From Gammaproteobacteria bacterium (GTDB taxonomy: Bacteria; Pseudomonadota; Gammaproteobacteria; PS1; Pseudothioglobaceae), in NCBI GenBank assembly GCA_015658965.1, contig DQNX01000084.1:1-13646 (forward strand): 13,646 bases of DNA, written 5' to 3'. Positions 5,750 to 12,587 of the stretch are shown piece after piece. Within the stretch, counting starts at the first letter, position 1. The number at the start of each line of letters is the position of its first letter. The position numbers were made by a program, and so were the translations under genes. The notes beneath the pieces were generated by a model. That model searched no databases. It saw only the letters and a program-made list of their open reading frames with translations, and was not told where the DNA came from.

Positions 5750-7051
5750 TTAAACCTCAACAATATCCATGCCAGCCGAATTGGCCAATTCAACAAAATT
5801 AGGAAATGAAGTCATGACATTGTCCACGCCATTGATTTCAATTGGATGATTACAACGTAAAGATGCCACTGCAAAAGCCATTGAAATTCGGTGATCATGG
5901 TGTGATTCGATGATTGCGGTGGGTTTTTTGAATGTGCCGCCTTGGATCTTAATGCCGTCTTCTAATACTTGGTTTTCAATGCCTAAAATATCCAAACCAT
6001 CCGCCATCACTTGAATGCGGTCTGATTCTTTGACTCGAAGCTCTCTTGCGCCGGTTAATACGGTTTCACCTTGGGCACAACTGGCCGCAATAAACACGGC
6101 GGGGAATTCGTCAATCGCTAGTGGCACTAAAGCTTGCGGGATATTAATCCCCTTAAGTACTGAAGATTGTACGCGAATATCGGCTAATAATTCACCGCCA
6201 ATTTCACGCTGATTGGACAGGGTAAGATCGGCACCCATAAGCTTTAAAATATCAATTACGCCAGTACGCGTTGGATTGACATTAACGCCTGTTAAGGTGA
6301 TATCGGCTTTGGGTGCGATGGCGGCTGCCACCATAAAAAATGCGGATGATGAAATATCACTGGGTACTTGGATTTGGGTGGCGGTTAATTCACCGCCGCC
6401 GGTTAGGCACATTTGGCTGTTGGCTACATTAACTTCATAACCCAAACCTTTGAGCATGCGCTCGGTGTGATCGCGGGTTGGCGCCGGCTCAGTGACGCAA
6501 GTTGTGCCTTGTGCGTACAACCCCGCTAACAAAACGCAAGATTTTACTTGGGCTGAGGCAACAGGCAAATCGTAATTGATAGCTTTTAGGGTTTGCCCAC
6601 CAGTAATTTTTAAAGGTGGCTTGCCATCATTGCTTTTAATCACTGCACCCATGGCGGTTAAAGGGTCAATCACTCGTCCCATCGGGCGTTTTGATAGCGA
6701 TTCGTCGCCCACCAATTCGCAGTCAAATGCTTGAGCGGCAAGAATGCCTGACATAAGTCTGATGGAAGTACCTGAGTTGCCTAAATCTAAGGGCTTTTCA
6801 GGTTTTTTTAATCCGTTGATACCTACGCCATGAATGGTTACATTATCGCCATTACGCTCAATTTTGACACCCATGGCTTGGAATGCTTTTAAAGTAGACA
6901 GGGCGTCTTCACCCTCTAAAAAACCGGCGACTTTAGTAACGCCTTTGGCCAATGAACCGAGCATAATAGAGCGATGAGAGATAGATTTATCACCCGGCAC
7001 TTTTAAATTGCCCGATAACGTCGTTGCTGGGCTTGCTATAAATTTACTCAT
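5750..7051 (-). CDS. aroA: 3-phosphoshikimate 1-carboxyvinyltransferase (EPSP synthase), class II type
   Basis: A 433-residue cytoplasmic enzyme that joins shikimate-3-phosphate and phosphoenolpyruvate to give EPSP, the sixth shikimate step. Key motifs in order are GDKS (20-23), LGNSGTSIR (90-98), SKRPMGR (120-126), SAQVK (166-170), RDHTE (193-197), NPTR (259-262), catalytic D314 in AIDEFP, RVKESDR (339-345) and DHR (386-388). RDHTE, GDKS, SAQVK and NPTR match the four motifs used to define class II (glyphosate-insensitive) enzymes. The residue matching E. coli G96 is still glycine (GNSGT), unlike alanine in the CP4 enzyme. The gene is last in the operon and starts 2 bases after tyrA stops, with GAAGG as ribosome site. 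The cmk-rpsA genes that often follow aroA in gammaproteobacteria are not here. Confidence 0.97.
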   Translation of the reverse strand: MSKFIASPATTLSGNLKVPGDKSISHRSIMLGSLAKGVTKVAGFLEGEDALSTLKAFQAMGVKIERNGDNVTIHGVGINGLKKPEKPLDLGNSGTSIRLMSGILAAQAFDCELVGDESLSKRPMGRVIDPLTAMGAVIKSNDGKPPLKITGGQTLKAINYDLPVASAQVKSCVLLAGLYAQGTTCVTEPAPTRDHTERMLKGLGYEVNVANSQMCLTGGGELTATQIQVPSDISSSAFFMVAAAIAPKADITLTGVNVNPTRTGVIDILKLMGADLTLSNQREIGGELLADIRVQSSVLKGINIPQALVPLAIDEFPAVFIAASCAQGETVLTGARELRVKESDRIQVMADGLDILGIENQVLEDGIKIQGGTFKKPTAIIESHHDHRISMAFAVASLRCNHPIEINGVDNVMTSFPNFVELANSAGMDIVEV

Positions 7052-7053
7052 GC

Positions 7054-7908
7054 TTAACCTTCAATCCACGCATCACGGGCAGACTTCGCCTCTGAGAATA
7101 ATTTTTCTAACGCTTCTGATTCGTTGTTTTTAATTAGGCTGGAGAGGTTATCTAAAGACTGCTGATAGCCTTGAATATGCTTGACAATATCTAATGAATT
7201 GTTTAAACAAATATCACGCCACATAACGGCATCGGATGAGGCAATGCGTGAAAAATCTTTAAATCCGCCGGCTGCATAATCACCTGCATCTGGGTTGCTT
7301 TTAATCAAATAATCCATTAAGCCGAAGGCTAGCATATGTGGCAAATGCGACGTCATTGCCAATAAATCGTCATGTTGTTGATGTGTCATGGTTTCTACTT
7401 GTGCTCCTAATATTTCCCACAGCCCTGATACTGCCTTTAATGCTTGTGCGTCAGCATCGTTTTCTGGTGTTAGGATAACGCGTTTATTGTTAAATAACGC
7501 GCCATCGCTAGCCTCTACACCGCTCTTTTCCTTGCCGGCAATCGGATGTGCAGGAATAAATCTGCTAGGCACTTTGCCAAAAACTTGCTTTGCAATATCA
7601 ACAACACTGCTCTTGGTACTGCCCACATCTGAAATAATCATTGAGTCATCGATGTGTGGTTTGATCAGCTCTAAGATTGCGCCAAAACTATCCACTGGTG
7701 TGGCAATCAATAGCATGTCTACCCCTTGCAATGCGGTTGCAATATCCAAGCTGTATTCATCAATCACACCGAGTGATTGCGCTTTAATCAAGCTGTTTTC
7801 ACTACGCCCAAAACCAACAATGGTTATTGCTTGGTTAGATTGTTTTAAACCGGCGGCAAAGGAGCCACCGATCAATCCAACACCAATAATGCAAATTTTG
7901 TTAATCAT
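7054..7908 (-). CDS. tyrA: Prephenate (or arogenate) dehydrogenase TyrA, single-domain
   Basis: A 284-residue NAD(P)-dependent dehydrogenase that oxidatively decarboxylates prephenate to 4-hydroxyphenylpyruvate, or arogenate to tyrosine. The nucleotide site GVGLIGGSF is at residues 9-17, and GSTKS at 96-100 and HPIAGKEKSGVEA at 121-133 line the active site. TSHLPH (186-191) and FKDFSRIASSDAVMWRDI are family signatures. There is no fused chorismate mutase as in E. coli T-protein and no C-terminal ACT domain, so feedback control, if any, acts at the catalytic core. Substrate choice cannot be decided by eye. The start codon overlaps the hisC stop by 4 bases (ATGA), indicating translational coupling. 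Confidence 0.96.
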   Translation of the reverse strand: MINKICIIGVGLIGGSFAAGLKQSNQAITIVGFGRSENSLIKAQSLGVIDEYSLDIATALQGVDMLLIATPVDSFGAILELIKPHIDDSMIISDVGSTKSSVVDIAKQVFGKVPSRFIPAHPIAGKEKSGVEASDGALFNNKRVILTPENDADAQALKAVSGLWEILGAQVETMTHQQHDDLLAMTSHLPHMLAFGLMDYLIKSNPDAGDYAAGGFKDFSRIASSDAVMWRDICLNNSLDIVKHIQGYQQSLDNLSSLIKNNESEALEKLFSEAKSARDAWIEG

Positions 7909-8969
7909 AGAGCCGACTTTAAGGCATCTAAAAAACTTGAAATTTCTCTAGAGGTACCAATAGATACTCTTAGGTAATTTTTCATCTCTACCGGGCGTAC
8001 GATAAATCCGAGCGCTAATAATTGCTGATAAAGCTTGGGCGCATCTTTAACTTTAACGGCTATAAAATTGGCAGAAGAAGGAATATAGCTTAAACCCAAT
8101 TTGTCAAACCCCTCTGCCAGTTGCTTGAGCCCATTTTTATTAGCGATGACCGAGCGCACCAAATGCGATTGATCACCGAGCGCAGCAACGGCCGCCACTT
8201 GTGCAATGTGATTCACATTAAACGGCTGGCGAATGCGATTAAGATAATCGGCAATCTGGCTACTTGAAAGCGCATAACCCACCCTTAAACCCGCCAGGCC
8301 GTAAGCTTTCGAGAAGGTGCGGGTGATGATTAAATTGTCAAATTCTTTGAGCCAATTAACGGCCAAATCCACGCAATCAAGATATTCAAAATAAGCCTGA
8401 TCCAAAACCACGGTAATCGAATTTGGCACGCGAGATAAAAATGCATGCAGTGCTTCATCGGTCAGCAAAGTGCCGGTTGGGTTGTTTGGATTGGCCACAA
8501 AAATTAGTTTAGTGTTGTCGGTAATTGCCAGCAACATGGCTTCTAAATCATGACCAAAATCTTTGGACTTCGTTACAACAGCTTGGGCGCCAAGTGCTTG
8601 CGTGATTAAGGGGTAGACCACAAAGGCATATTCTGAGAATATAACTTCGTCCTCACTTTTGCAAACATAGGCTCTGGCAATTAATTCCAAAATATCATTT
8701 GAGCCATTACCCAGAGTGATTGAATCTTGCGAGACATTAAGATGCTGACTGAGCGCTTGTTTAAGCTCAAAGCCATTGCCATCTGGATAACGATTGACTT
8801 GGGTGATGGCTTGTTGAATGATTTCTAAGGTTTTTTGCCCAAGCCCTAATGGATTTTCATTGCTCGCCAGCTTAACCACGCGATCAAGGCCAAGCTCACG
8901 CTGCAGCTCGCTAACAGGTTTGCCACCCTGATAAGGACTTAGAGAAAGTATCGATTCACAAACACTCAT
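7905..8969 (-). CDS. hisC: Histidinol-phosphate / aromatic aminotransferase (HisC family)
   Basis: A 354-residue PLP-dependent class I/II aminotransferase. LASNENPLGLG (34-44) is the HisC N-terminal signature, and ANPNNPTGT (159-167) with VVLDQAYFEY (187-196) binds the cofactor ring. The Schiff-base lysine is K221 in TFSKAYGLAGLR. HisC enzymes convert imidazole-acetol phosphate to histidinol phosphate, and many also transaminate phenylpyruvate and hydroxyphenylpyruvate. Its position between pheA and tyrA, away from other his genes, argues that it serves phenylalanine and tyrosine synthesis, perhaps in addition to histidine. It overlaps both pheA and tyrA by 4 bases, giving an unbroken coupled run. 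The family is sure; the main substrate is inferred from context. Confidence 0.94.
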   Translation of the reverse strand: MSVCESILSLSPYQGGKPVSELQRELGLDRVVKLASNENPLGLGQKTLEIIQQAITQVNRYPDGNGFELKQALSQHLNVSQDSITLGNGSNDILELIARAYVCKSEDEVIFSEYAFVVYPLITQALGAQAVVTKSKDFGHDLEAMLLAITDNTKLIFVANPNNPTGTLLTDEALHAFLSRVPNSITVVLDQAYFEYLDCVDLAVNWLKEFDNLIITRTFSKAYGLAGLRVGYALSSSQIADYLNRIRQPFNVNHIAQVAAVAALGDQSHLVRSVIANKNGLKQLAEGFDKLGLSYIPSSANFIAVKVKDAPKLYQQLLALGFIVRPVEMKNYLRVSIGTSREISSFLDALKSAL

Positions 8970-10045
8970 AAAACAGCAACTGGATACGACCCTAGAATAT
9001 TAACTTTTTGCAAACATTGAGCCACTTCAGATAAAGCCAATTTGACCTTATCATCCTCTTGATGGCCTTCGATATCAATCAAGAATAAATACTCCCATTT
9101 GACCCCAGGAATTGGATGACGCGCCAATTGTAGGATATTAATACTCTGTTCTTTAAAAGGCGCTAATAAATCAAGCAGTGCGCCAGACTGATGTTTAGTG
9201 ACGACCAAAATCGAAGTTTTGTCTTGGCCCGAAGGCGCAACGGCTTCTTTGCCAAGCACCAAGAAGCGTGTGACATTACCAGTTTTATCTTCAATATTTT
9301 TTGCTACGCGCTCTAACCCGTACAGGCCTAGCGCCACCTCCGATGCAATCGCTGCTGCATGCGCCTCGTCTTTAACCAGTCGCGCCGCCAAAGCGTTTGA
9401 TGCGACTGGTTTTAGTTCGGCATTTGGGTAATGATTGCTTAACCAGCGCTGACACTGGTCAAGCGCTTGCTGATGGGCATAAATCGCTTTAATTTCTTGC
9501 GATTGATCTTGCATCATTAATTGGTGTTGGATCGAAATCTCGACTTCACCACAAATCTTCAAACCTTGAGAATACAACATGTCAACCGTACCACCAACCA
9601 CACCATTGGACGAATTTTCAATCGGCACAACGCCATAATGCGCATTGTCCTTCTCAACTTGATGGAAGATTTCATCGATACTGCCACAATCAAGTGTGGA
9701 TACCGCATGGCCAAAATGTTTCAACGCAGCCTCTTGGGTGAACGTACCCTCAGGGCCTAAATAAGCAATATTAAGCGGCTGTTCTAAGGCAAGACAAGCC
9801 GACATAATCTCACGGAAGATGTGCGCCACATCCTTGCCTTTAAGCAAGTTATCATTACGATCAATAATAGCGTGTAATACTTGTGCTTCACGCTCAGGAC
9901 GGTAAAAAACACTTTGATTTTCTGAGACTTTTTTAACTTCAGCTACCGCCGAAGCAAGTTCGGCACGTGCGCCAATTAATCCTTGAATATTTTTATCCAG
10001 CGCATCAATTTCAACCCTTAATTCGTCCAGTGTTTTTTTGGCCAT
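8966..10045 (-). CDS. pheA: Bifunctional chorismate mutase / prephenate dehydratase (P-protein)
   Basis: A 359-residue fusion that turns chorismate into prephenate and then phenylpyruvate. The AroQ chorismate mutase helices occupy about 1-88 (LDELRVEIDALDKNI, YRPEREAQVL). The dehydratase domain is at about 92-268, with AYLGPEGTFTQEAA, PIENSSNGVVGGTVDML and the catalytic GNVTRF at 256-261. The ACT domain is at about 276-359, with GALLDLL (288-294) and KWEYLFLIDIEGH. The length matches other P-proteins. The ACT phenylalanine-binding motif, usually E-S/T-R-P, reads ARHP at 308-311 (bases 9113-9124), so feedback inhibition may be altered. The gene starts 8 bases after the serA stop with only a weak ribosome site, suggesting it relies on coupling, and overlaps hisC by 4 bases. 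Confidence 0.97.
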   Translation of the reverse strand: MAKKTLDELRVEIDALDKNIQGLIGARAELASAVAEVKKVSENQSVFYRPEREAQVLHAIIDRNDNLLKGKDVAHIFREIMSACLALEQPLNIAYLGPEGTFTQEAALKHFGHAVSTLDCGSIDEIFHQVEKDNAHYGVVPIENSSNGVVGGTVDMLYSQGLKICGEVEISIQHQLMMQDQSQEIKAIYAHQQALDQCQRWLSNHYPNAELKPVASNALAARLVKDEAHAAAIASEVALGLYGLERVAKNIEDKTGNVTRFLVLGKEAVAPSGQDKTSILVVTKHQSGALLDLLAPFKEQSINILQLARHPIPGVKWEYLFLIDIEGHQEDDKVKLALSEVAQCLQKVNILGSYPVAVL

Positions 10046-10053
10046 TTTATTGT

Positions 10054-11211
10054 CTAAAGACCTCTTACGGTTAAGACGCCTTCAATCTGTTTTAAATTAT
10101 CGATTACTGTATCAGAAATTTCACTTTCTAGGTCGATTAAAGTATAAGCAACCTGGTCTCTTGATTTATTAAGCATGTCTATAATATTTGCACCTGCATC
10201 AGCAACTGCAGTTGATATTTGACCCACCATATTAGGGATATTCTTATGTGTAATGGCCAAACGTTCTTTACCGGCTCTAGGCATCCTAGCCTCAGGGAAA
10301 TTAACTGAATTTAAAATATTACCATTTTCAAGATAATCTTTAACTTGGTTTGTCACCATGATTGCACAGTTGTCTTCAGCTTCAGCGGTTGATGCACCTA
10401 AGTGTGGTAGTGCGATAACGCGCTCATGATTTTTCTTATCGTCAATCGGGAAATCCGTTACGTAGTATTTAACCTTACCGGCCTCAAGTGCGGTGATTAA
10501 TGCATCTTCATCAATAATGCCATCACGGGCAAAATTAAGAATCGTCGCGCCTTTAGGTAATAAAGCAATGCGCTCTTCGTTCAATAAGTTTTTAGTGCCC
10601 TCAACTAACGGTACATGAAACGAAACGAAATCACTTTGTGAAAATAGCTCATCAACACTCAACGCTTGCCCAACCTCTGCTGATAATTTCCAAGCGCTTT
10701 TAATGGTAATTGATGGATCAAAACCGATTACTTTCATGCCTAATGCATTTGCTGCATTGGCAATTTGTACGCCAATAGCACCCAAGCCAACAATGCCGAG
10801 TGTTTTGCCTGGCAGTTCTGAGCCGGCATAATTTTTCTTGCCATCTTCAATCGCTGTTTTTAGATTATCGAGTGGCAAGCCGTTAACGTAATTCCAAGCC
10901 TGACAAATGTTACGACTGGACAACAACATTGATGAAATCACCAACTCCTTTACTGCGTTGGCATTGGCGCCTGGTGCATTAAATACCACCACACCCTTCT
11001 CACTCATCTTATCCAGAGGAATGTTGTTCACACCAGCGCCAGCACGACCCACCGCTTTTAAATTATCACCAATTTCCAGCTCGTGCATCTTTGCACTACG
11101 CACCAAAATTGCATCAGGATCGTTCATTTCTGAAGCCACTTCATAGCTTTCTCTGGGTAATTTGTCTAAACCAACCGGTGAAATATTATTGAGTGTTTGT
11201 ATCTTAACCAT
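10054..11211 (-). CDS. serA: D-3-phosphoglycerate dehydrogenase with C-terminal ACT domain
   Basis: A 385-residue NAD-dependent enzyme of the D-2-hydroxyacid dehydrogenase family that oxidises 3-phosphoglycerate to 3-phosphohydroxypyruvate, the first step of serine synthesis. The N-terminal substrate segment has GRAGAGVNNI (55-64). The Rossmann loop is GLGAIG (142-147) with D165 closing the NAD site. The catalytic triad is R229 (NFARDGIID), E263 (NHERV) and H270 (LPHLGAST). An ACT domain fills about 316-385, the usual serine-sensing module. At 385 residues it is a short type, without the extra intervening domain of about 530-residue SerA proteins. Its start shares one base with the serC stop (TAATG), with AAGGA inside the serC end as ribosome site. 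In the well-known pseudomonad version of this operon serA is not present. Confidence 0.95.
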   Translation of the reverse strand: MVKIQTLNNISPVGLDKLPRESYEVASEMNDPDAILVRSAKMHELEIGDNLKAVGRAGAGVNNIPLDKMSEKGVVVFNAPGANANAVKELVISSMLLSSRNICQAWNYVNGLPLDNLKTAIEDGKKNYAGSELPGKTLGIVGLGAIGVQIANAANALGMKVIGFDPSITIKSAWKLSAEVGQALSVDELFSQSDFVSFHVPLVEGTKNLLNEERIALLPKGATILNFARDGIIDEDALITALEAGKVKYYVTDFPIDDKKNHERVIALPHLGASTAEAEDNCAIMVTNQVKDYLENGNILNSVNFPEARMPRAGKERLAITHKNIPNMVGQISTAVADAGANIIDMLNKSRDQVAYTLIDLESEISDTVIDNLKQIEGVLTVRGL

Positions 11212-12290
11212 TATGCATTTTCCTTTTCGAAATCTTTCATAAAACTAACCAATGCATCAATGCCTTCTTGTGGCATTGCATTATAAATACTAGCGCGCAT
11301 ACCGCCCACATCGCGATGACCTTTAAGTGTGATTAAATCACGCTGCGCTGCCTTTTCTAAAAACAAACCGTTGAGATTTTCATCATTCAATAAAAACGGC
11401 ACATTCATCCATGAACGGTATTTTGTCGCTACTGGGCTTGAATAAAAATCAGAATCATCAATCGCGCTATAAAGTGTTTTAGCCTTAGTGGCATTAATCT
11501 TTGCCATTGCGCTCAAACCGCCTTGGTCTTTTAACCACTCAAATACACGGCCCGCTACATACCAAGGGTAAGTTGCTGGTGTGTTGTACATAGAATCGTT
11601 ATTCGCTTGGGTTGCATAATCAAATAAGATTGGCTGATTAGCAACCACATCACCGATTAGATCTTCTCTCACAATAACAATGGTTAAACCAGCAATACCG
11701 ATGTTCTTTTGTGCGCCTGCATAGATCACGCCGTATTTTGACACATCGATCTCACGCGATAAAATCGTAGACGACATATCTGCCACTAATGGCATATCCA
11801 CTTCTGGCACATAATCAAACTCTAAACCAGCAATGGTTTCGTTTGGTGTGTAATGAAGATAAGCACCATCAGGGTCAATATTCCAATTTGAAAAATCATC
11901 GATATTGGTGTATTTATTGCCTGAACTGTCTGTACAGATATTGACATCACAGTAACGCTGGCCTTCAGCAATCGCTTTTTTTGACCAATGGCCCGTATGT
12001 GCGTAGTTGGCTTTAGTTTTACCACGAAGAAGATTAATCGGCACCATTGAAAACTGCGCTGAAGCACCACCTTGTAAAAACAACACTTTGTAGTTGCTAG
12101 GAATGTTCATCAAATCTCTAAGATCTTGCTCAGATTTTTGCGCCATTGCCATAAAATCAGACCCACGGTGTGAGATCTCCATCACCGAGGCTTTGGCATT
12201 TCCGTACTCCAGCAATTCTTCTTGCATTAGTTTTATCACCTGCACGGGTAGCATGGCAGGACCGGCACTAAAATTGTAAACCTGGCTCAT
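11211..12290 (-). CDS. serC: Phosphoserine aminotransferase
   Basis: A 359-residue PLP enzyme that transaminates 3-phosphohydroxypyruvate to phosphoserine and, in E. coli, also serves pyridoxal phosphate synthesis. The start MSQVYNFSAGPAMLP is the SerC hallmark; EISHRGSDF (38-46) and LQGGASAQFSMVP (72-84) follow. The PLP lysine is K195 in YAGAQKNIG. I prefer the ATG at 12290 over a GTG at 12296: AGGAG (12300-12304) sits 9 bases from the ATG but only 3 from the GTG, and family members start at this ATG. It is the first gene of the six-gene minus-strand operon, and its product acts on the product of the next gene, serA. Confidence 0.97.
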   Translation of the reverse strand: MSQVYNFSAGPAMLPVQVIKLMQEELLEYGNAKASVMEISHRGSDFMAMAQKSEQDLRDLMNIPSNYKVLFLQGGASAQFSMVPINLLRGKTKANYAHTGHWSKKAIAEGQRYCDVNICTDSSGNKYTNIDDFSNWNIDPDGAYLHYTPNETIAGLEFDYVPEVDMPLVADMSSTILSREIDVSKYGVIYAGAQKNIGIAGLTIVIVREDLIGDVVANQPILFDYATQANNDSMYNTPATYPWYVAGRVFEWLKDQGGLSAMAKINATKAKTLYSAIDDSDFYSSPVATKYRSWMNVPFLLNDENLNGLFLEKAAQRDLITLKGHRDVGGMRASIYNAMPQEGIDALVSFMKDFEKENA

Positions 12291-12299
12291 CTTCACTCA

Positions 12300-12304
12300 C
12301 TCCT
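12300..12304 (-). promoter_or_regulatory. Shine-Dalgarno of serC
   Basis: AGGAG on the minus strand, 9 bases before the ATG at 12290. Its distance decides for this ATG against the in-frame GTG two codons upstream. Confidence 0.7.
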
Positions 12305-12374
12305 ATTTAATCATATAAAAAATCAAATATTTTACCTGAGAATAGCAATTTCAGATTCAAAAATAGCGACCATT

Positions 12375-12489
12375 GTATGTTTATTAAAAGTATAATTTCC
12401 TTTCCATTTTGAATCACTGGAAGTTAGTTAAATTCTAACACTGCCCTCGCAACGGTATTTTTCCTGAAAGAAATCAGTCCGATACATAT
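12375..12489 (+). promoter_or_regulatory. Cobalamin (vitamin B12) riboswitch aptamer, compact AT-rich form
   Basis: The sequence ACTGCCCTCGCAACGGTA (12439-12456) closely matches the conserved cobalamin-aptamer core ACTGCCCCCGCAACGGTA. It is preceded by a GGAA and a small hairpin, GTTAG (12423-12427), loop TTAAATT, CTAAC (12435-12439), corresponding to the usual GGTGAAAATCC element. It is followed by AGTCCGATACAT (12476-12487), the counterpart of AGTCCGGATACC. The closing P1 helix is visible as GTATGT (12375-12380) with ACATAT (12484-12489, one G-T pair). Binding of a cobalamin should repress the receptor gene 98 bases downstream. Edges are approximate. Confidence 0.88.
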
Positions 12490-12560
12490 TCAAATAACAA
12501 AATAACAACTACGATGGGTAGTGAGTTAGATTAATACATACTTGTGTAATATCTACTCTC

Positions 12561-12583
12561 GCTCGTTAATGATTTAACGGAGC
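12561..12583 (+). promoter_or_regulatory. Hairpin that hides the btuB Shine-Dalgarno (riboswitch expression platform)
   Basis: GCTCGTTAA (12561-12569), loop TGAT, then TTAACGGAGC (12574-12583) form a nine-pair stem with one bulged G. The ribosome site GGAG (12579-12582) lies in the 3' arm, five bases from the ATG. This is the form expected for translational OFF control by the upstream aptamer. A second small hairpin, ACTAC-GATGG-GTAGT (12508-12522), lies between them. No intrinsic terminator with a U-run was seen. Confidence 0.7.
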
Positions 12584-12587
12584 AATC

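Noticed and set aside
12391..12396. TATAAT as a promoter for the receptor gene
   Set aside because: It lies inside the riboswitch aptamer, after its 5' closing helix, and has no -35 partner; the true promoter should be upstream of about 12375.
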